61,123 nucleotides of DNA from Nocardioides sp. AX2bis (GCF_902506435.1 NZ_LR733215.1:2908903-2970025), one strand, 5' to 3'; numbered from the stretch's first letter, positions 41,755 through 53,668 are shown. Notes: generated by a model not told the origin, from the letters alone. Numbers and translations: made by a program.

Positions 41755-42659
41755 GGGCGATCTGGAAGGGCGCGGTCTCCTTCGGGCTGGTCAGCGTGCC
41801 GGTCAAGCTGTACGCCGCCACGGAGAGCCACGACGTCTCCTTCCGGCAGGTCCACGCCTCCGACGGGGGCCGGATCCGCTACCAGCGGGTCTGCTCGGTC
41901 GACGGCGAGGAGGTGCCGTACTCCGAGATCGCCAAGGGCTTCGAGACCGAGGACGGCGAGATGGTCGTCCTCGACGAGGACGACCTCGAGTCGCTGCCCT
42001 CGACCAGCTCCCGCGAGATCGCGGTCGAGAAGTTCGTCCCCAGCGACCAGATCGACCCGATGCTCTTCGAGAAGTCCTACTACCTGGAGCCGGAGAAGAG
42101 CGGGGCCAAGCCGTACGCCCTGCTCCGCCAGGCCCTGGTCGAGGCCGACCGGATGGCCGTGGTCACCGTCGCCCTGCGGCAGCGGACCTCGATCGCGGTG
42201 CTGCGCGTGCGCGACGACGTGATCGTGCTCCAGACCATGATGTGGCCCGACGAGGTCCGCACGCCCGACTTCTCCGTCGAGCCCGGCGACGTCAAGGACT
42301 CCGAGACGAAGATGGCCACGATGCTGGTCGAGACCCTGGCCGGCGACTTCGACGCCTCCGACTTCGAGGACGACTACGCCGGGGCGGTCAAGGCGATGGT
42401 CAAGGCCAAGATCGAGGGCGGCGAGATCAAGCGCACCCCCACCTCGACGAAGTCCTCCGGCGAGGTCGTCGACCTGCTCGCGGCCCTCCAGCGCTCGGTC
42501 GAGGCGGCGAAGAGCTCGCGCGGCGAGGAGCCGGCGACGAAGAAGACCGCCCCCACGAAGGCCGCCGCCACGAAGACGCCCGCGAAGAAGACCGCTGCTA
42601 AGAAGACGCCGGCGAAGAAGGCTGCGAAGAAGAAGCCGGCCGCCAAGAAGGCGAGCTGA
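41751..42659 (+). CDS. ku: Ku protein of bacterial NHEJ
   Basis: 302 residues. Ku core: IWKGAVSFGLVSVPVKLYAA at the N-terminus, a DNA-ring arch with the RIRYQRVCSVDGEEVPYSEI segment, and a C-terminal lysine/alanine-rich tail (TKKTAPTKAAATKTPAKK onwards, about 255-302) like histone H1, which binds DNA as in other long actinobacterial Ku proteins. The homodimer rings DNA ends and recruits LigD. No Shine-Dalgarno is visible before the ATG; leaderless translation is possible. Confidence 0.95.
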   Translation: MRAIWKGAVSFGLVSVPVKLYAATESHDVSFRQVHASDGGRIRYQRVCSVDGEEVPYSEIAKGFETEDGEMVVLDEDDLESLPSTSSREIAVEKFVPSDQIDPMLFEKSYYLEPEKSGAKPYALLRQALVEADRMAVVTVALRQRTSIAVLRVRDDVIVLQTMMWPDEVRTPDFSVEPGDVKDSETKMATMLVETLAGDFDASDFEDDYAGAVKAMVKAKIEGGEIKRTPTSTKSSGEVVDLLAALQRSVEAAKSSRGEEPATKKTAPTKAAATKTPAKKTAAKKTPAKKAAKKKPAAKKAS

Positions 42660-42667
42660 CCCGGCCC

Positions 42668-44497
42668 TCAGGCCAGGGACTCCTCCCACGCCGCGTGCAG
42701 GCCTGCGAAGCGCCCGCCCTCGGTGGCCACCAGCTCGGCCGGGGTGCCGTCCTCGACGACCCGACCGTGCTCCATCACGAGCACCCGGTCGGCGATCTCC
42801 ACCGTGGAGAGACGGTGCGCGATGATCACCGCGGTCCGACCGGCGAGCACGGTGCGCAGCGCGTGCTGCACGAGCCGCTCCGACGGCACGTCCAGCGACG
42901 AGGTGGCCTCGTCCAGGATCAGCACGGCGGGGTCGGCCAGGAACGCCCGGGCGAAGGCGACGAGCTGGCGCTGGCCGGCGCTGAGACGACCACCGCGGTT
43001 GGCCACGTCGGTCTCGTACCCCTGGGGCAGGGCGGTGATGAAGTCGTGCGCGCCGAGCGCGGTGGTGGCGGCGACGACGTCCTCCATCGAGGCGTCCGGC
43101 CGGCCGAAGCGGATGTTGTCGGCGACGGTGCCGGAGAACAGGTAGTTCTCCTGCGTCACCATCACCACCGCGCGGCGCAGGTCGTCGGAGGTCAGGGTGC
43201 GCAGGTCCTGCCCGTCGAGGAGGACCGCGCCGCCGGTGGGGTCGTAGAAGCGGGTCGCGAGCTTGGCCAGGGTGGTCTTCCCGGCACCGGTGGTGCCGAC
43301 CAGGGCCAGCGTCTGGCCCGCCGGCACGGTGAGGTCCAGGCCGGGCAGGACCGGCCGGTCGGCGACGTAGGCGAAGCGGACGTCCTCGAAGCGCAGCTCG
43401 CCCCGGGCCGCCCCCAGCGGGTGCGGGCGCTCGGGCTCGGGCACGTCCGGCTCCTCACGCAGCACCCCGGCCAGCTTGTCGAGGGCCGCCGAGGCCGACT
43501 GGAAGGTGTTGTAGAACTGCGAGATCTCCTGCATCGGCTCGAAGAACTGGCGCAGGTAGAGCAGGAAGGCGGCCAGCACGCCCACGGTGACCTCGCCCTG
43601 GAAGGCGAGGTACCCGCCGTACAGCAGGGTGATCCCGATCGTGAGGTTGCCGATCAGCTTGATGCCGGGCATGAACACCGCGACCAGCCGGAAGGCGTGC
43701 AGGCTGGCGCGGCGGTACTGGTCGTTGACGTCGTCGAAGATCTCCTGGTTGCGCGGCTCCCGGCGGAACGCCTGGACCGCCTTCACCCCGCCCATCGACT
43801 CCACGAAGTGCACGATGACCAGCGCGATCTTCTCGCGGGTACGGGTGTAGCTGCGCGCGGAGGCCTTGCGGAACCAGTTGGTCAGCAGGAACAGGAACGG
43901 CCCGCACAGCAGCGCCACCGCGCCGAGCTCGAGGTCGAGGAACAGCAGCAGCCCGGCCGTGCCGACCAGCGTGAAGGCGGCCGTGACCAGGCCGTCGAAG
44001 CCGGTCTCGAGCATCTCGTAGATCGCGTCGACGTCGGAGGTCTGCCGGGAGATGACCCGGCCGGAGGTGTAGGAGTCGTGGAAGGCGGGGCTGAGGGCCT
44101 GGAAGTGCCGGAACACCCGCCGCCGCAGCTCGTAGAGCATGTCCTGCCCGATCGTCCCGGACCGGACGAGGAACAGGTTGCGGGCCACGGCCTGCAGGAT
44201 CGTGGAGGCCAGCACCAGCCCGACCACCTCGGCCAGCGGGACGAGGTTCCCGCTCTCCTGGATCGGCGGGATGCCGGAGTCGATGCCCACCTTGACCAGG
44301 TACGGGATCGCCAGCCGGCCGACGTTCTCGACGACGACGATCCCGATCAGCACCCACAGCGCCTTCTTGTACGGCGCCAGCAGCTCGCGCAGCAGGTCGC
44401 CGGCGCCGCCGGTGAAGCTGATCCCGCGACCGCGCTCGGCGGCCTCCTCGGCGTCGACCTCGGCCACGCCCCGCCAGTCGGCGGACGACCCGCTCAT
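42668..44497 (-). CDS. ABC exporter half-transporter, consensus-Walker-B subunit
   Basis: 609 residues. Six-helix membrane domain (about 40-330) then NBD with Walker A GTTGAGKTT, signature LSAGQRQLVAFARA (A in place of the second G), Walker B AVLILDEATSSLD with catalytic Glu, switch His in IIAHRLST. Overlaps the partner gene by 4 nt (ATGA), so the two form a heterodimeric exporter. Cargo (drug, lipid or peptide) unknown. Confidence 0.9.
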   Translation of the reverse strand: MSGSSADWRGVAEVDAEEAAERGRGISFTGGAGDLLRELLAPYKKALWVLIGIVVVENVGRLAIPYLVKVGIDSGIPPIQESGNLVPLAEVVGLVLASTILQAVARNLFLVRSGTIGQDMLYELRRRVFRHFQALSPAFHDSYTSGRVISRQTSDVDAIYEMLETGFDGLVTAAFTLVGTAGLLLFLDLELGAVALLCGPFLFLLTNWFRKASARSYTRTREKIALVIVHFVESMGGVKAVQAFRREPRNQEIFDDVNDQYRRASLHAFRLVAVFMPGIKLIGNLTIGITLLYGGYLAFQGEVTVGVLAAFLLYLRQFFEPMQEISQFYNTFQSASAALDKLAGVLREEPDVPEPERPHPLGAARGELRFEDVRFAYVADRPVLPGLDLTVPAGQTLALVGTTGAGKTTLAKLATRFYDPTGGAVLLDGQDLRTLTSDDLRRAVVMVTQENYLFSGTVADNIRFGRPDASMEDVVAATTALGAHDFITALPQGYETDVANRGGRLSAGQRQLVAFARAFLADPAVLILDEATSSLDVPSERLVQHALRTVLAGRTAVIIAHRLSTVEIADRVLVMEHGRVVEDGTPAELVATEGGRFAGLHAAWEESLA

Positions 44498-46296
44498 GCG
44501 CGGGCCCCGGCGTGCTCGGTGGGGTGGACCGGCTCGGCGTCGGCGGCCAGCAGCTCGCGGTAGGCCGGGACCGTCGCCAGCAGCTCGCGGTGGTCCCCGA
44601 CATGGGTGATCCGGCCGTCCTGGAGCAGGGCGACCCGGTCGGCGAGGAGCACCGTCGAGGCGCGGTGCGCGACCACGAGACCGGTCGTCGAGGCCAGCAC
44701 CCGCTGCAGCGCCTCCTCCACCAGCTGCTCGGTGTGCACGTCGAGCGCGGACAGCGTGTCGTCGAGGACGAGCACCGCCGGCCGGGCCAGCACGGCCCGG
44801 GCCAGGGCGAGCCGCTGGCGCTGCCCCCCGGACAGCGCCATGCCCTGCTCGCCGATCCGGGTGTCGAGGCCCCAGGGCAGGTCGTGCACGAAGCCGGCCT
44901 GGGCGATCTCGAGCGCGTCGGCGATGTCCGCCTCGGAGGCGTCGGCGCGGCCGAGGGTCAGGTTCTCCCGGGCGCTCATCGAGAACAGCGTGGGCTCCTC
45001 GAAGGCGGTCGCGACCAGGCTCCGCAGGTGGGTCAGCTCCAGGTCGCGGACGTCGACGCCGTCCAGGGTGACCCGCCCGCCGGTGACGTCGTAGAGGCGC
45101 GGGACGAGGGCGGTCAGCACGCTCTTGCCCGACCCGGTGGCGCCGACCAGCGCCACGGTCTCCCCCGGTGCGAGGTCGAGGTCGACCCCGCGCAGCACCG
45201 GCTCGTCGGGCGCGTCGGGGAACGCGAAGTCGACGTTCTCGAGGCGCAGGTGGCCGCGCGGCTCGGCGATCACCCGGTCCCCGCCGACGATGTCGGGACG
45301 GGTGTCGAAGATCTCCAGGATCCGGGCGGCCGCGGTCATCGCCTCCTGCGCCATGGCCAGGATGACGCCGAGCGAGGCGACCGGCCACACCAGCGAGAGG
45401 AGCAGCGTGATGAAGGCGACCAGCTCGCCCGGGGTCAGCTGTCCGTACCCGACGCCGATGGCGCCGAGGCCCAGGACGGCGACCACGGCGAGGTTCGGGA
45501 TCCCCTCCAGGAAGGTCCAGAACTTCGCGGCCAGCCGGACCTTCTCCATGCTGGTGGCGCGCAGCCGGTCGGCCGAGGCCTCGTACTGCCGGGCGACGTG
45601 CTCGCTGCGGCCGAAGGACTTGATCACCCGGACCCCGACCGCGCCCTCCTCGGCCAGGGTGGCCAGGTCGCCCTGCTCGTCCTGCACGCGACGCGAGATC
45701 ACGACGTAGGTCCGCTCGAAGCGCATCGAGAGCACCACGATCGGCACCGCCGCGGCGGCGACGACCAGGCCGAGGGGCCAGTACATGACCAGCAGCACGG
45801 CCGTGGTCGCCACCAGCTGCAGCACGTTGACGACCAGGAAGATCATCCCGAAGCCGCTGAACCGGCGCAGGGCGGCGAGGTCGGTGGTCGCGCGAGAGAG
45901 GAGCTGGCCCGACTGCCACTGGGTGTGGAAGGACATCGGCAGCTGCTGGAGGCGGTCGTAGAGGTCGCGGCGCATCGCGCTCTCGATGCTGAGCACGGCG
46001 CTGGACTGGATCCAGCGGCGCCAGAAGACCAGCGCGGCCTCGAGCACGCCGAGCCCGATCGCCAGCAGGCCCAGCGGCAGCAGCATGCCGATCTCGCCGT
46101 CGGTGACCGGGCCGTCGATGATCGCGCGCGTCACCAGCGGGATCGTGATGGCCAGGCCGACGCCCACCAGCGAGACGGTCAGCATCACCGCCAGCGTCGT
46201 GGCGTGCGGGCGCAGGTAGGAGCGGAGGCGCCACAGGGAGTGGACGCCGGCGGGCGGCTGGGTGGCGGGGACGACCCCCGCGGAACTGGTTGACAT
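44494..46296 (-). CDS. ABC exporter half-transporter, degenerate-site subunit
   Basis: 600 residues from ATG 46296. Membrane domain (about 25-320), NBD with Walker A GATGSGKSVL, signature LSGGQRQRLALARA and Walker B VLVLDDTLSALD: the catalytic glutamate is Asp. With the partner's LSAGQ signature this predicts one degenerate and one canonical ATP site, as in TM287/288-type heterodimers. First gene of the two-gene operon. Confidence 0.9.
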   Translation of the reverse strand: MSTSSAGVVPATQPPAGVHSLWRLRSYLRPHATTLAVMLTVSLVGVGLAITIPLVTRAIIDGPVTDGEIGMLLPLGLLAIGLGVLEAALVFWRRWIQSSAVLSIESAMRRDLYDRLQQLPMSFHTQWQSGQLLSRATTDLAALRRFSGFGMIFLVVNVLQLVATTAVLLVMYWPLGLVVAAAAVPIVVLSMRFERTYVVISRRVQDEQGDLATLAEEGAVGVRVIKSFGRSEHVARQYEASADRLRATSMEKVRLAAKFWTFLEGIPNLAVVAVLGLGAIGVGYGQLTPGELVAFITLLLSLVWPVASLGVILAMAQEAMTAAARILEIFDTRPDIVGGDRVIAEPRGHLRLENVDFAFPDAPDEPVLRGVDLDLAPGETVALVGATGSGKSVLTALVPRLYDVTGGRVTLDGVDVRDLELTHLRSLVATAFEEPTLFSMSARENLTLGRADASEADIADALEIAQAGFVHDLPWGLDTRIGEQGMALSGGQRQRLALARAVLARPAVLVLDDTLSALDVHTEQLVEEALQRVLASTTGLVVAHRASTVLLADRVALLQDGRITHVGDHRELLATVPAYRELLAADAEPVHPTEHAGARA

Positions 46297-46350
46297 CGGC
46301 AACCCTGAGCCTAGGTGGGGCCACCGACACCGCGCGAATCCGTCGCCGCC

Positions 46351-49300
46351 TCAGGCCCGCAGGCTGCGCACCGTCCGCAGCGCCACCGACATCCGGGCCA
46401 GGTCGGCCTGGTCGTCGGAGCAGATCCGGCGCAGCGTGCCCGTGGCCCGCTCGACCGCGGTCGGGCGGTGCTCCTCCCAGGCCGCGATCCGGGCGGCCGC
46501 GCCCTCGCCGGCCGCGGTCTCCCGCAGCACGGAGAGGGTGAGCTCGTCGTGCACGGCGTGCAGGTCGTCGCGCAGCGCGGCCCGCGCCATCGTCTCCCAC
46601 TCGTCGCGCCGCGGCAGGGCGAGGATCCGACCGACCAGCGCGGGCAGACCGAGCCGCTCGCCGAGGGTGAAGTGCACCCGGGCGACGTCCTCGGCCTCGA
46701 GCCCCTCGCTCTCGGCCGTGGCCACCACGCCGAGCAGCTGGTACGCCGGCCCGAGCACCGCGACCCGCTCCGCGAGGTCCTCGGCCACCCCGGCGTCGAC
46801 GAGCTCCCCGCGGCGACGTTCGAACCCGGCCAGCTCCGCGCCGGTGAGCAGCTCGGGCAGCCGGGCCATCACCCGCGGCACCACGCCGGCGAAGGTCGCC
46901 GCCACCGCGGTGGTGTCCAGCGGCTCGTGGCGCCGGCTGACCAGCCACCGCGAGGCCCGCTCGACCAGGGTGCGCATCTCGACCCGCATCCGGGTCTGCA
47001 CCGTCGCGTCCAGCCGGTTGTCGAGCGCGGCCACGTCGTCGCGCAGCGGCCGGGACCCGACGATCTCGCGCGCCACGAAGTTGGCGCGGACGAGGTCGGC
47101 GGCGCTGGCGCCGGTCTCGGCCTCCAGGCGCGGCCAGTAGGTCAGCCCGGCGACGTCGACGAGGTCGTTGACCACCCGGGTCACCACGATCTCGCGGCGC
47201 AGCGGGTGCGCGCGCACCGCCGCGGGGTGCTCGTCGCGGATCCTGGTCGGGAAGTACTCCACCAGGTCCTGCTCGAACCACGGGTCGTCCGGGACGTCGG
47301 AGGCGAGCAGCTCGTGGGCCAGCACGATCTTGGTCCAGGCCAGCAGTACGGCCAGCTCGGGCGTGGTCAGGCCCTCCCGCCGCTCGAGGCGGCGCCGGAC
47401 CTCGCGCCGCGACGGCAGGCCCTCGATCTGCCGGTCCAGGGCGCCGGCGGCCTCCAGCCGCTTCATCCAGGTCTCGTGCACGTGGAGCAACGACGGCGCG
47501 TGGGCCGCGGCGTTGGCCAGGGCGAGGTTCTGCTCGGCGTTGTCGTGCAGCACCAGCGCGGCGACCTCGTCGGTCATCGAGGCCAGGGTGGCGTTGCGCT
47601 GCTTCTGGGTCAGGTCGCCGTCGGCGACCACGCGGTCCAGCAGGATCTTGAGGTTGACCTCGTGGTCGGAGGTGTCGACGCCGGCGGAGTTGTCGATGAA
47701 GTCGGTGTTGATCCGGCCGCCCTCGCCGCCCGCGCCGCGCAGGGCGTACTCGACCCGACCGGCCTGGGTGAGCCCGAGGTTCCCGCCCTCGCCGACGCAG
47801 CGGGCGCGCACCGCGCGACCGTCGACGCGGATCGCGTCGTTGGCCTTGTCGCCGACCTCGGCGTGGGTCTCGTCGGCGGCCTTGACGTAGGTGCCGATGC
47901 CGCCGTTCCAGAGCAGGTCGACCGGGGCGGCCAGGATCGCGCTGATCAGCGCGGCCGGGGTCAGCGAGGTGACCCCGTCACCCAGGCCCAGCGCGCGCCG
48001 GACCTGCGGGCTGACCGGCACCGACTTGCGGTCGCGGGACCAGACGCCACCGCCCTCGGAGATCAGCGAGGTGTCGTAGTCGGCCCAGCTGGACCGCGGC
48101 AGGTCGAAGAGCCGCCGCCGCTCGGCGAAGGAGGTCGCCGCGTCGGGGTCGGGGTCGAGGAAGACGTGGCGGTGGTCGAAGGCGGCCACCAGCCGGATGT
48201 GCTCGGAGCAGAGCATCCCGTTGCCGAAGACGTCGCCGGACATGTCGCCGATCCCGACGCAGGTGAAGTCCTCGCTCTGGCAGTCGATGCCCCGCTCGCG
48301 GAAGTGCCGCTGGACCGAGACCCAGGCACCGCGCGCGGTGATCCCCATGGCCTTGTGGTCGTAGCCGACCGACCCGCCGCTGGCGAAGGCGTCCCCGAGC
48401 CAGAACCCGCGGGCGACCGCGATCTCGTTGGCGAGGTCGGAGAAGGTCGCGGTGCCCTTGTCGGCGGCCACCACCAGGTAGGAGTCGTCCTCGTCGTGGC
48501 GCACCACGTCGCGCGGCGGGACGGTGGCGCCGTCCACGCGGTCGTCGGTGACGCTGAGCAGGCCGGTGATGAAGGTGCGGTAGCAGGCCTGCCCCTCGGC
48601 CAGCCAGGCCTCGCGGTCGGCCGGGTCCGGCAGCTGCTTGGCGAAGAACCCGCCCTTCGCACCCACCGGCACGATCACGGTGTTCTTGACCATCTGGGCC
48701 TTCACCAGGCCCAGCACCTCGGTGCGGAAGTCGTCGCGGCGGTCCGACCAGCGCAGGCCGCCCCGGGCCACCGGCCCGAAGCGCAGGTGCACGCCCTCGA
48801 CCCGGGGGGAGTAGACGAAGATCTCGAACAGCGGGCGCGGGTCGGGCAGGTCGGGCAGTCCCGCCGGGCTCAGCTTGAGCACGACGTCGCCGGACGGGGT
48901 GCCGGAGGCGTCGGTCTGGAACCAGCTGGTGCGCAGCGTGGCCCGCACGTGGGCGAGGTAGGAGCGCAGGATGCGGTCCTGGTCGAGGCTCGCGACGTCC
49001 TCCAGCGCGGCCTCGATCCGGGACTCCAGGTCCTCGCAGCGCGCGGTGCGGCGGGGGTCGTCGGCCGCGCCGAGGGCGGGGTCGAAGCGCGCCTCGAACA
49101 GCGCGACCAGCAGCCGCGCCAGCCCGGGCTCGGCGAGCAGCGCCTCCTCGATGTAGTCGAGCGCGAAGGGCGCCTGCCCCTGGCGCATGTACTTCGCGTA
49201 GGCCCGCAGCACCGCCACCTGCCGCCACCCGAGCCCGGCGGCGAGGACCAGCGCGTTGAACCCGTCGGTCTCGCACACGCCGTCCCAGACAGCACGCACC

Positions 49301-51249
49301 GCGTCGGTGAACAGCAGGCGCGCGTCGTCGGGCAGCGCCTCGCGGTGGCGCAGGCCGAACTCGTAGACGTGCGAGGGGCGGTCGAGGCCGATCAGCGCGT
49401 ACGGCCGCTCGTCGACGACCTCGACGCCCATCGAGGACAGCGTCGGCAGCACGTGGGACAGCGACAGCGGCTCGCCCACGCGGAACACCTTGAGCCGGGC
49501 CTCCCCCGGGCCGGCGTCCAGCGGCTCGTGCAGGACCAGGTCGCGCCCGCCGTCGCCGGAGCCGTCACCCGCGACGGCCTCGAGCCGGCCGAGGTCGAGC
49601 GAGGCGGTCCGCGGCGAGAAGTCCTCCTTGTACGCCTCCGGCCACGCGTCGGCGTACCGACGACCGAGCCGCGAGCCGGCGTCCTCGCCGTACTCGGTCA
49701 GCACGGCGGCGACGAAGTCGTCGCGCCAGGACCGCGACGCCTCGCCCAGGCGCCGCTCCAGCTCGACGGTCTCGATCTCGGGGATCGTCGCGCCCGCCGG
49801 CATGTGCGCCACGAAGTGCACCCGCGCGGTGGTCGACTCGTTGATCCGCACCGTGAACTCCACCGAGTCGGCACCCAGGTGCTGCTGGAGGATCTCGGCG
49901 AACCGCTGCCGCACCGCGGTGTTGTAGCGGTCGCGCGGGAGGTAGACCAGCACGGAGACGTAGCGCCCGTAGGTGTCACGGCGCACGAACAGCCGCAGCG
50001 CCCGCCGCTCCCGGGCGTGCATCGCGGCCTCGACCAACGGGGCGAGCTCGTCGACGTCGGTGTGGAAGAGCTCGTCGCGCGGGTACGTCTCGAGGGTGTC
50101 CATCAGGGCCTTGCCGGCGTGGCTGCGCCGGTCGAAGCCGCTGCGTGCGAGCACCGCGGCCGCCTTCTCCCGCACCAACGGGATCCGCAGCAGCGACTCG
50201 GTGTAGGCCGCGCTCGAGAACAGCCCGATGAAGCGCCGCTCCCCGGTGACCTCGCCGGCGGCGTCGAAGGTCTTGACGCCGACGTAGTCGAGGTAGGCCG
50301 GGCGGTGCACGGTGGCCCGGGAGTTGGCCTTGGCCAGGACCAGCAGGGTCCGCTCGCGGGCGCGCTCGCGCACCGCCCCGGGCAGCCGGCCCGTCGCCCG
50401 GGTCACGTCGGGGTCGTCGCGCAGCACCCCGAGCCCGGTGCCCGGACGGGCGCGGAGCACGTCCTCCTCCACGCCGTCGATCTCGGCGGTGTCGAGGTCG
50501 TACTCCCGGTAGCCCAGGAAGGTGAAGTGCTCGTCGCCCAGCCAGGCCAGCAGCTCGCGGGCCGAGCGGACGTCCTCGGCCGGGAGCCCGGCGGGCGGGT
50601 CCTGGTCGAGCTCGTCGACGATGGCCCGGATCCGGGCGTTCATCTTGTCCCAGTCCTCGACCGACTCGCGCACGTCGCGCAGCACCCGCTGCACGTGCTC
50701 GGCGATCTCGGCCGGGTCGTCGTCGTCGCGCAGCCGGTCGATCTCGACGTGCATCCACGACTCGCGCACCGCCCCGGGCGCGGCCCCGACGGAGCCGTCC
50801 TCGACGGGGGCGAGCTCCTGCAGCGCACCGGTGACGTCGCGCACCGCGTCGTAGACCGGGTGCACCACGAGGTGCACCTCGCGCAGCTGCCGGGACAGCT
50901 CCATCGTCAGCGAGTCGACCAGGAAGGGCATGTCGTCGACGACGACCTCGACCACCGAGTGGCCCGCCGCCGACCAGCCCTGGTCGCCCGGGGTCGGGGT
51001 CGACACCCGGACCTCGGCGGTGCCCTGCGGCCGCTGCAGCGCGGCGCGGTGGTGGGAGGCGAAGGCGCCGTAGAGGTCGGCGTCACCGCGGTCGACGAGG
51101 TCCTCGGCGGTGACGTGGCGGTAGTAGGCCCGCAGCAGCGCGTCCAGCCGCTCGCGCGGCGGCCCCCCGCTGCCCTTGCCGTGCCTCGCCAGCCCGACCG
51201 CCTGGTCGAGGAGCTGTTCCTTGTCGGGCTCGTGCGTCGCCGTTGACAC
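46351..51249 (-). CDS. gdhB: NAD-dependent glutamate dehydrogenase, large (180-kDa) type
   Basis: 1,632 residues from GTG 51249, close to the family's usual length of about 1,600. N-terminal ACT-like regulatory regions, then the catalytic core with FGPVARGGLRWSDRRDDF, KAQMVKNTVIVPVGAKGG and the NAD-binding part around SGGSVGYDHKAMGITARGAW and GDMSGDVFGNGML. It converts glutamate to 2-oxoglutarate and ammonia with NAD in the cytoplasm. The allosteric N-terminal half agrees with amino-acid control in relatives. PruA 800 bp away makes glutamate from proline, so the pair suits proline catabolism. Convergent with the ABC pair: no; same strand, 54 nt apart. Confidence 0.93.
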   Translation of the reverse strand: MSTATHEPDKEQLLDQAVGLARHGKGSGGPPRERLDALLRAYYRHVTAEDLVDRGDADLYGAFASHHRAALQRPQGTAEVRVSTPTPGDQGWSAAGHSVVEVVVDDMPFLVDSLTMELSRQLREVHLVVHPVYDAVRDVTGALQELAPVEDGSVGAAPGAVRESWMHVEIDRLRDDDDPAEIAEHVQRVLRDVRESVEDWDKMNARIRAIVDELDQDPPAGLPAEDVRSARELLAWLGDEHFTFLGYREYDLDTAEIDGVEEDVLRARPGTGLGVLRDDPDVTRATGRLPGAVRERARERTLLVLAKANSRATVHRPAYLDYVGVKTFDAAGEVTGERRFIGLFSSAAYTESLLRIPLVREKAAAVLARSGFDRRSHAGKALMDTLETYPRDELFHTDVDELAPLVEAAMHARERRALRLFVRRDTYGRYVSVLVYLPRDRYNTAVRQRFAEILQQHLGADSVEFTVRINESTTARVHFVAHMPAGATIPEIETVELERRLGEASRSWRDDFVAAVLTEYGEDAGSRLGRRYADAWPEAYKEDFSPRTASLDLGRLEAVAGDGSGDGGRDLVLHEPLDAGPGEARLKVFRVGEPLSLSHVLPTLSSMGVEVVDERPYALIGLDRPSHVYEFGLRHREALPDDARLLFTDAVRAVWDGVCETDGFNALVLAAGLGWRQVAVLRAYAKYMRQGQAPFALDYIEEALLAEPGLARLLVALFEARFDPALGAADDPRRTARCEDLESRIEAALEDVASLDQDRILRSYLAHVRATLRTSWFQTDASGTPSGDVVLKLSPAGLPDLPDPRPLFEIFVYSPRVEGVHLRFGPVARGGLRWSDRRDDFRTEVLGLVKAQMVKNTVIVPVGAKGGFFAKQLPDPADREAWLAEGQACYRTFITGLLSVTDDRVDGATVPPRDVVRHDEDDSYLVVAADKGTATFSDLANEIAVARGFWLGDAFASGGSVGYDHKAMGITARGAWVSVQRHFRERGIDCQSEDFTCVGIGDMSGDVFGNGMLCSEHIRLVAAFDHRHVFLDPDPDAATSFAERRRLFDLPRSSWADYDTSLISEGGGVWSRDRKSVPVSPQVRRALGLGDGVTSLTPAALISAILAAPVDLLWNGGIGTYVKAADETHAEVGDKANDAIRVDGRAVRARCVGEGGNLGLTQAGRVEYALRGAGGEGGRINTDFIDNSAGVDTSDHEVNLKILLDRVVADGDLTQKQRNATLASMTDEVAALVLHDNAEQNLALANAAAHAPSLLHVHETWMKRLEAAGALDRQIEGLPSRREVRRRLERREGLTTPELAVLLAWTKIVLAHELLASDVPDDPWFEQDLVEYFPTRIRDEHPAAVRAHPLRREIVVTRVVNDLVDVAGLTYWPRLEAETGASAADLVRANFVAREIVGSRPLRDDVAALDNRLDATVQTRMRVEMRTLVERASRWLVSRRHEPLDTTAVAATFAGVVPRVMARLPELLTGAELAGFERRRGELVDAGVAEDLAERVAVLGPAYQLLGVVATAESEGLEAEDVARVHFTLGERLGLPALVGRILALPRRDEWETMARAALRDDLHAVHDELTLSVLRETAAGEGAAARIAAWEEHRPTAVERATGTLRRICSDDQADLARMSVALRTVRSLRA

Positions 51250-51303
51250 GCCACGAACCCTAAGGCATGCCCCGACCCTGACGGCTGGTCCATGATGTGC
51301 GCC

Positions 51304-51789
51304 ATGACGAAGCGGATCACCCACGACCTGACCTACGACGCGCCCCTGGAGGCCGTCGCCGCGATGCTCGGCGACAAGGCCTTCCGGGAGGAGGTCTGCG
51401 AGGCCCAGCACGTGCTCTCGCACGACGTCACGGTCACCTCGCCCGGCAGCGGGCCCAAGGTCGTCACCATCGACCAGAAGCAGAGCGCCGCGAGCCTGCC
51501 GTCGTTCGCGAAGAAGATCGTGGGCGACTCGATCCACATCGTGCAGGAGGAGGACTGGACCAGCTCCTCCGAGGCCGCCGTCACCGTGGTCATCCCCGGC
51601 AAGCCGGGCGAGATGAAGGGCACCGCGCGGCTGAGCGAGTCCGGCGGCGTGACCACCGAGACCGTCACGCTGGACATCAAGGTCTCGATCCCGCTGGTGG
51701 GCGGCAAGGTCGAGGGCCTCGTCGCCGACATGCTGCTCAGGGCGTTGAAGACCGAGAACCGCGTCGGGCGGGACTACCTGTCCCGCTGA
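51304..51789 (+). CDS. DUF2505-family protein (START-like fold)
   Basis: 161 residues. Begins RITHDLTYDAPLEAVAAMLG, FREEVCEAQHVL, and ends with a long beta segment VTLDIKVSIPLVGGKVEGLV before an amphipathic helix. The cupped strand-helix order is like SRPBCC/START lipid-binding proteins; function unknown. Divergent from gdhB (54 nt between the starts) and overlapping the small gene at 51774 by 16 nt. Confidence 0.8.
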   Translation: MTKRITHDLTYDAPLEAVAAMLGDKAFREEVCEAQHVLSHDVTVTSPGSGPKVVTIDQKQSAASLPSFAKKIVGDSIHIVQEEDWTSSSEAAVTVVIPGKPGEMKGTARLSESGGVTTETVTLDIKVSIPLVGGKVEGLVADMLLRALKTENRVGRDYLSR

Positions 51790-51986
51790 CCGTCCCGCTG
51801 GGCCGGCCGGGCCTGCTCGGGCGGCACGCCCTCGCGGACGCCCTCGGGGGCGTCGTCCGCGGCGTCCTGGCGTCGTCGCACGACGATCACGACCCCGAGC
51901 AGCAGGAACGGCCCGAAGGCGAGCAGGAGCGTGAGCGCCTGCTCGACCGGGTGGAGGCTGCCGAGGTGCAGCGGGAGGACCGTCAT
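51774..51986 (-). CDS. small single-pass membrane protein
   Basis: 70 residues. One hydrophobic helix (EQALTLLLAFGPFLLLGVVI, about 16-35), then RRRQD, positive-inside, and a charged tail. No function recognised. It overlaps the 3' end of the DUF2505 gene by 16 nt and lies 53 nt downstream of pruA on the same strand, so a joint transcript with pruA is possible. Confidence 0.6.
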   Translation of the reverse strand: MTVLPLHLGSLHPVEQALTLLLAFGPFLLLGVVIVVRRRQDAADDAPEGVREGVPPEQARPAQRDGQRDR

Positions 51987-52039
51987 GGTGCTCCCATCAT
52001 GCCCCGGCGCCCCCGCCCGTCGGACGACCAGGTCGTGGG

Positions 52040-53668
<1,629 letters not shown>

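Noticed and set aside
46315..51246. A 1,643-codon open frame on the plus strand
   Set aside because: It is the antisense shadow of the NAD-glutamate dehydrogenase gene; the translation is low-complexity Gly/Arg/His/Val text with no domain, a usual effect of third-position GC in both strands.
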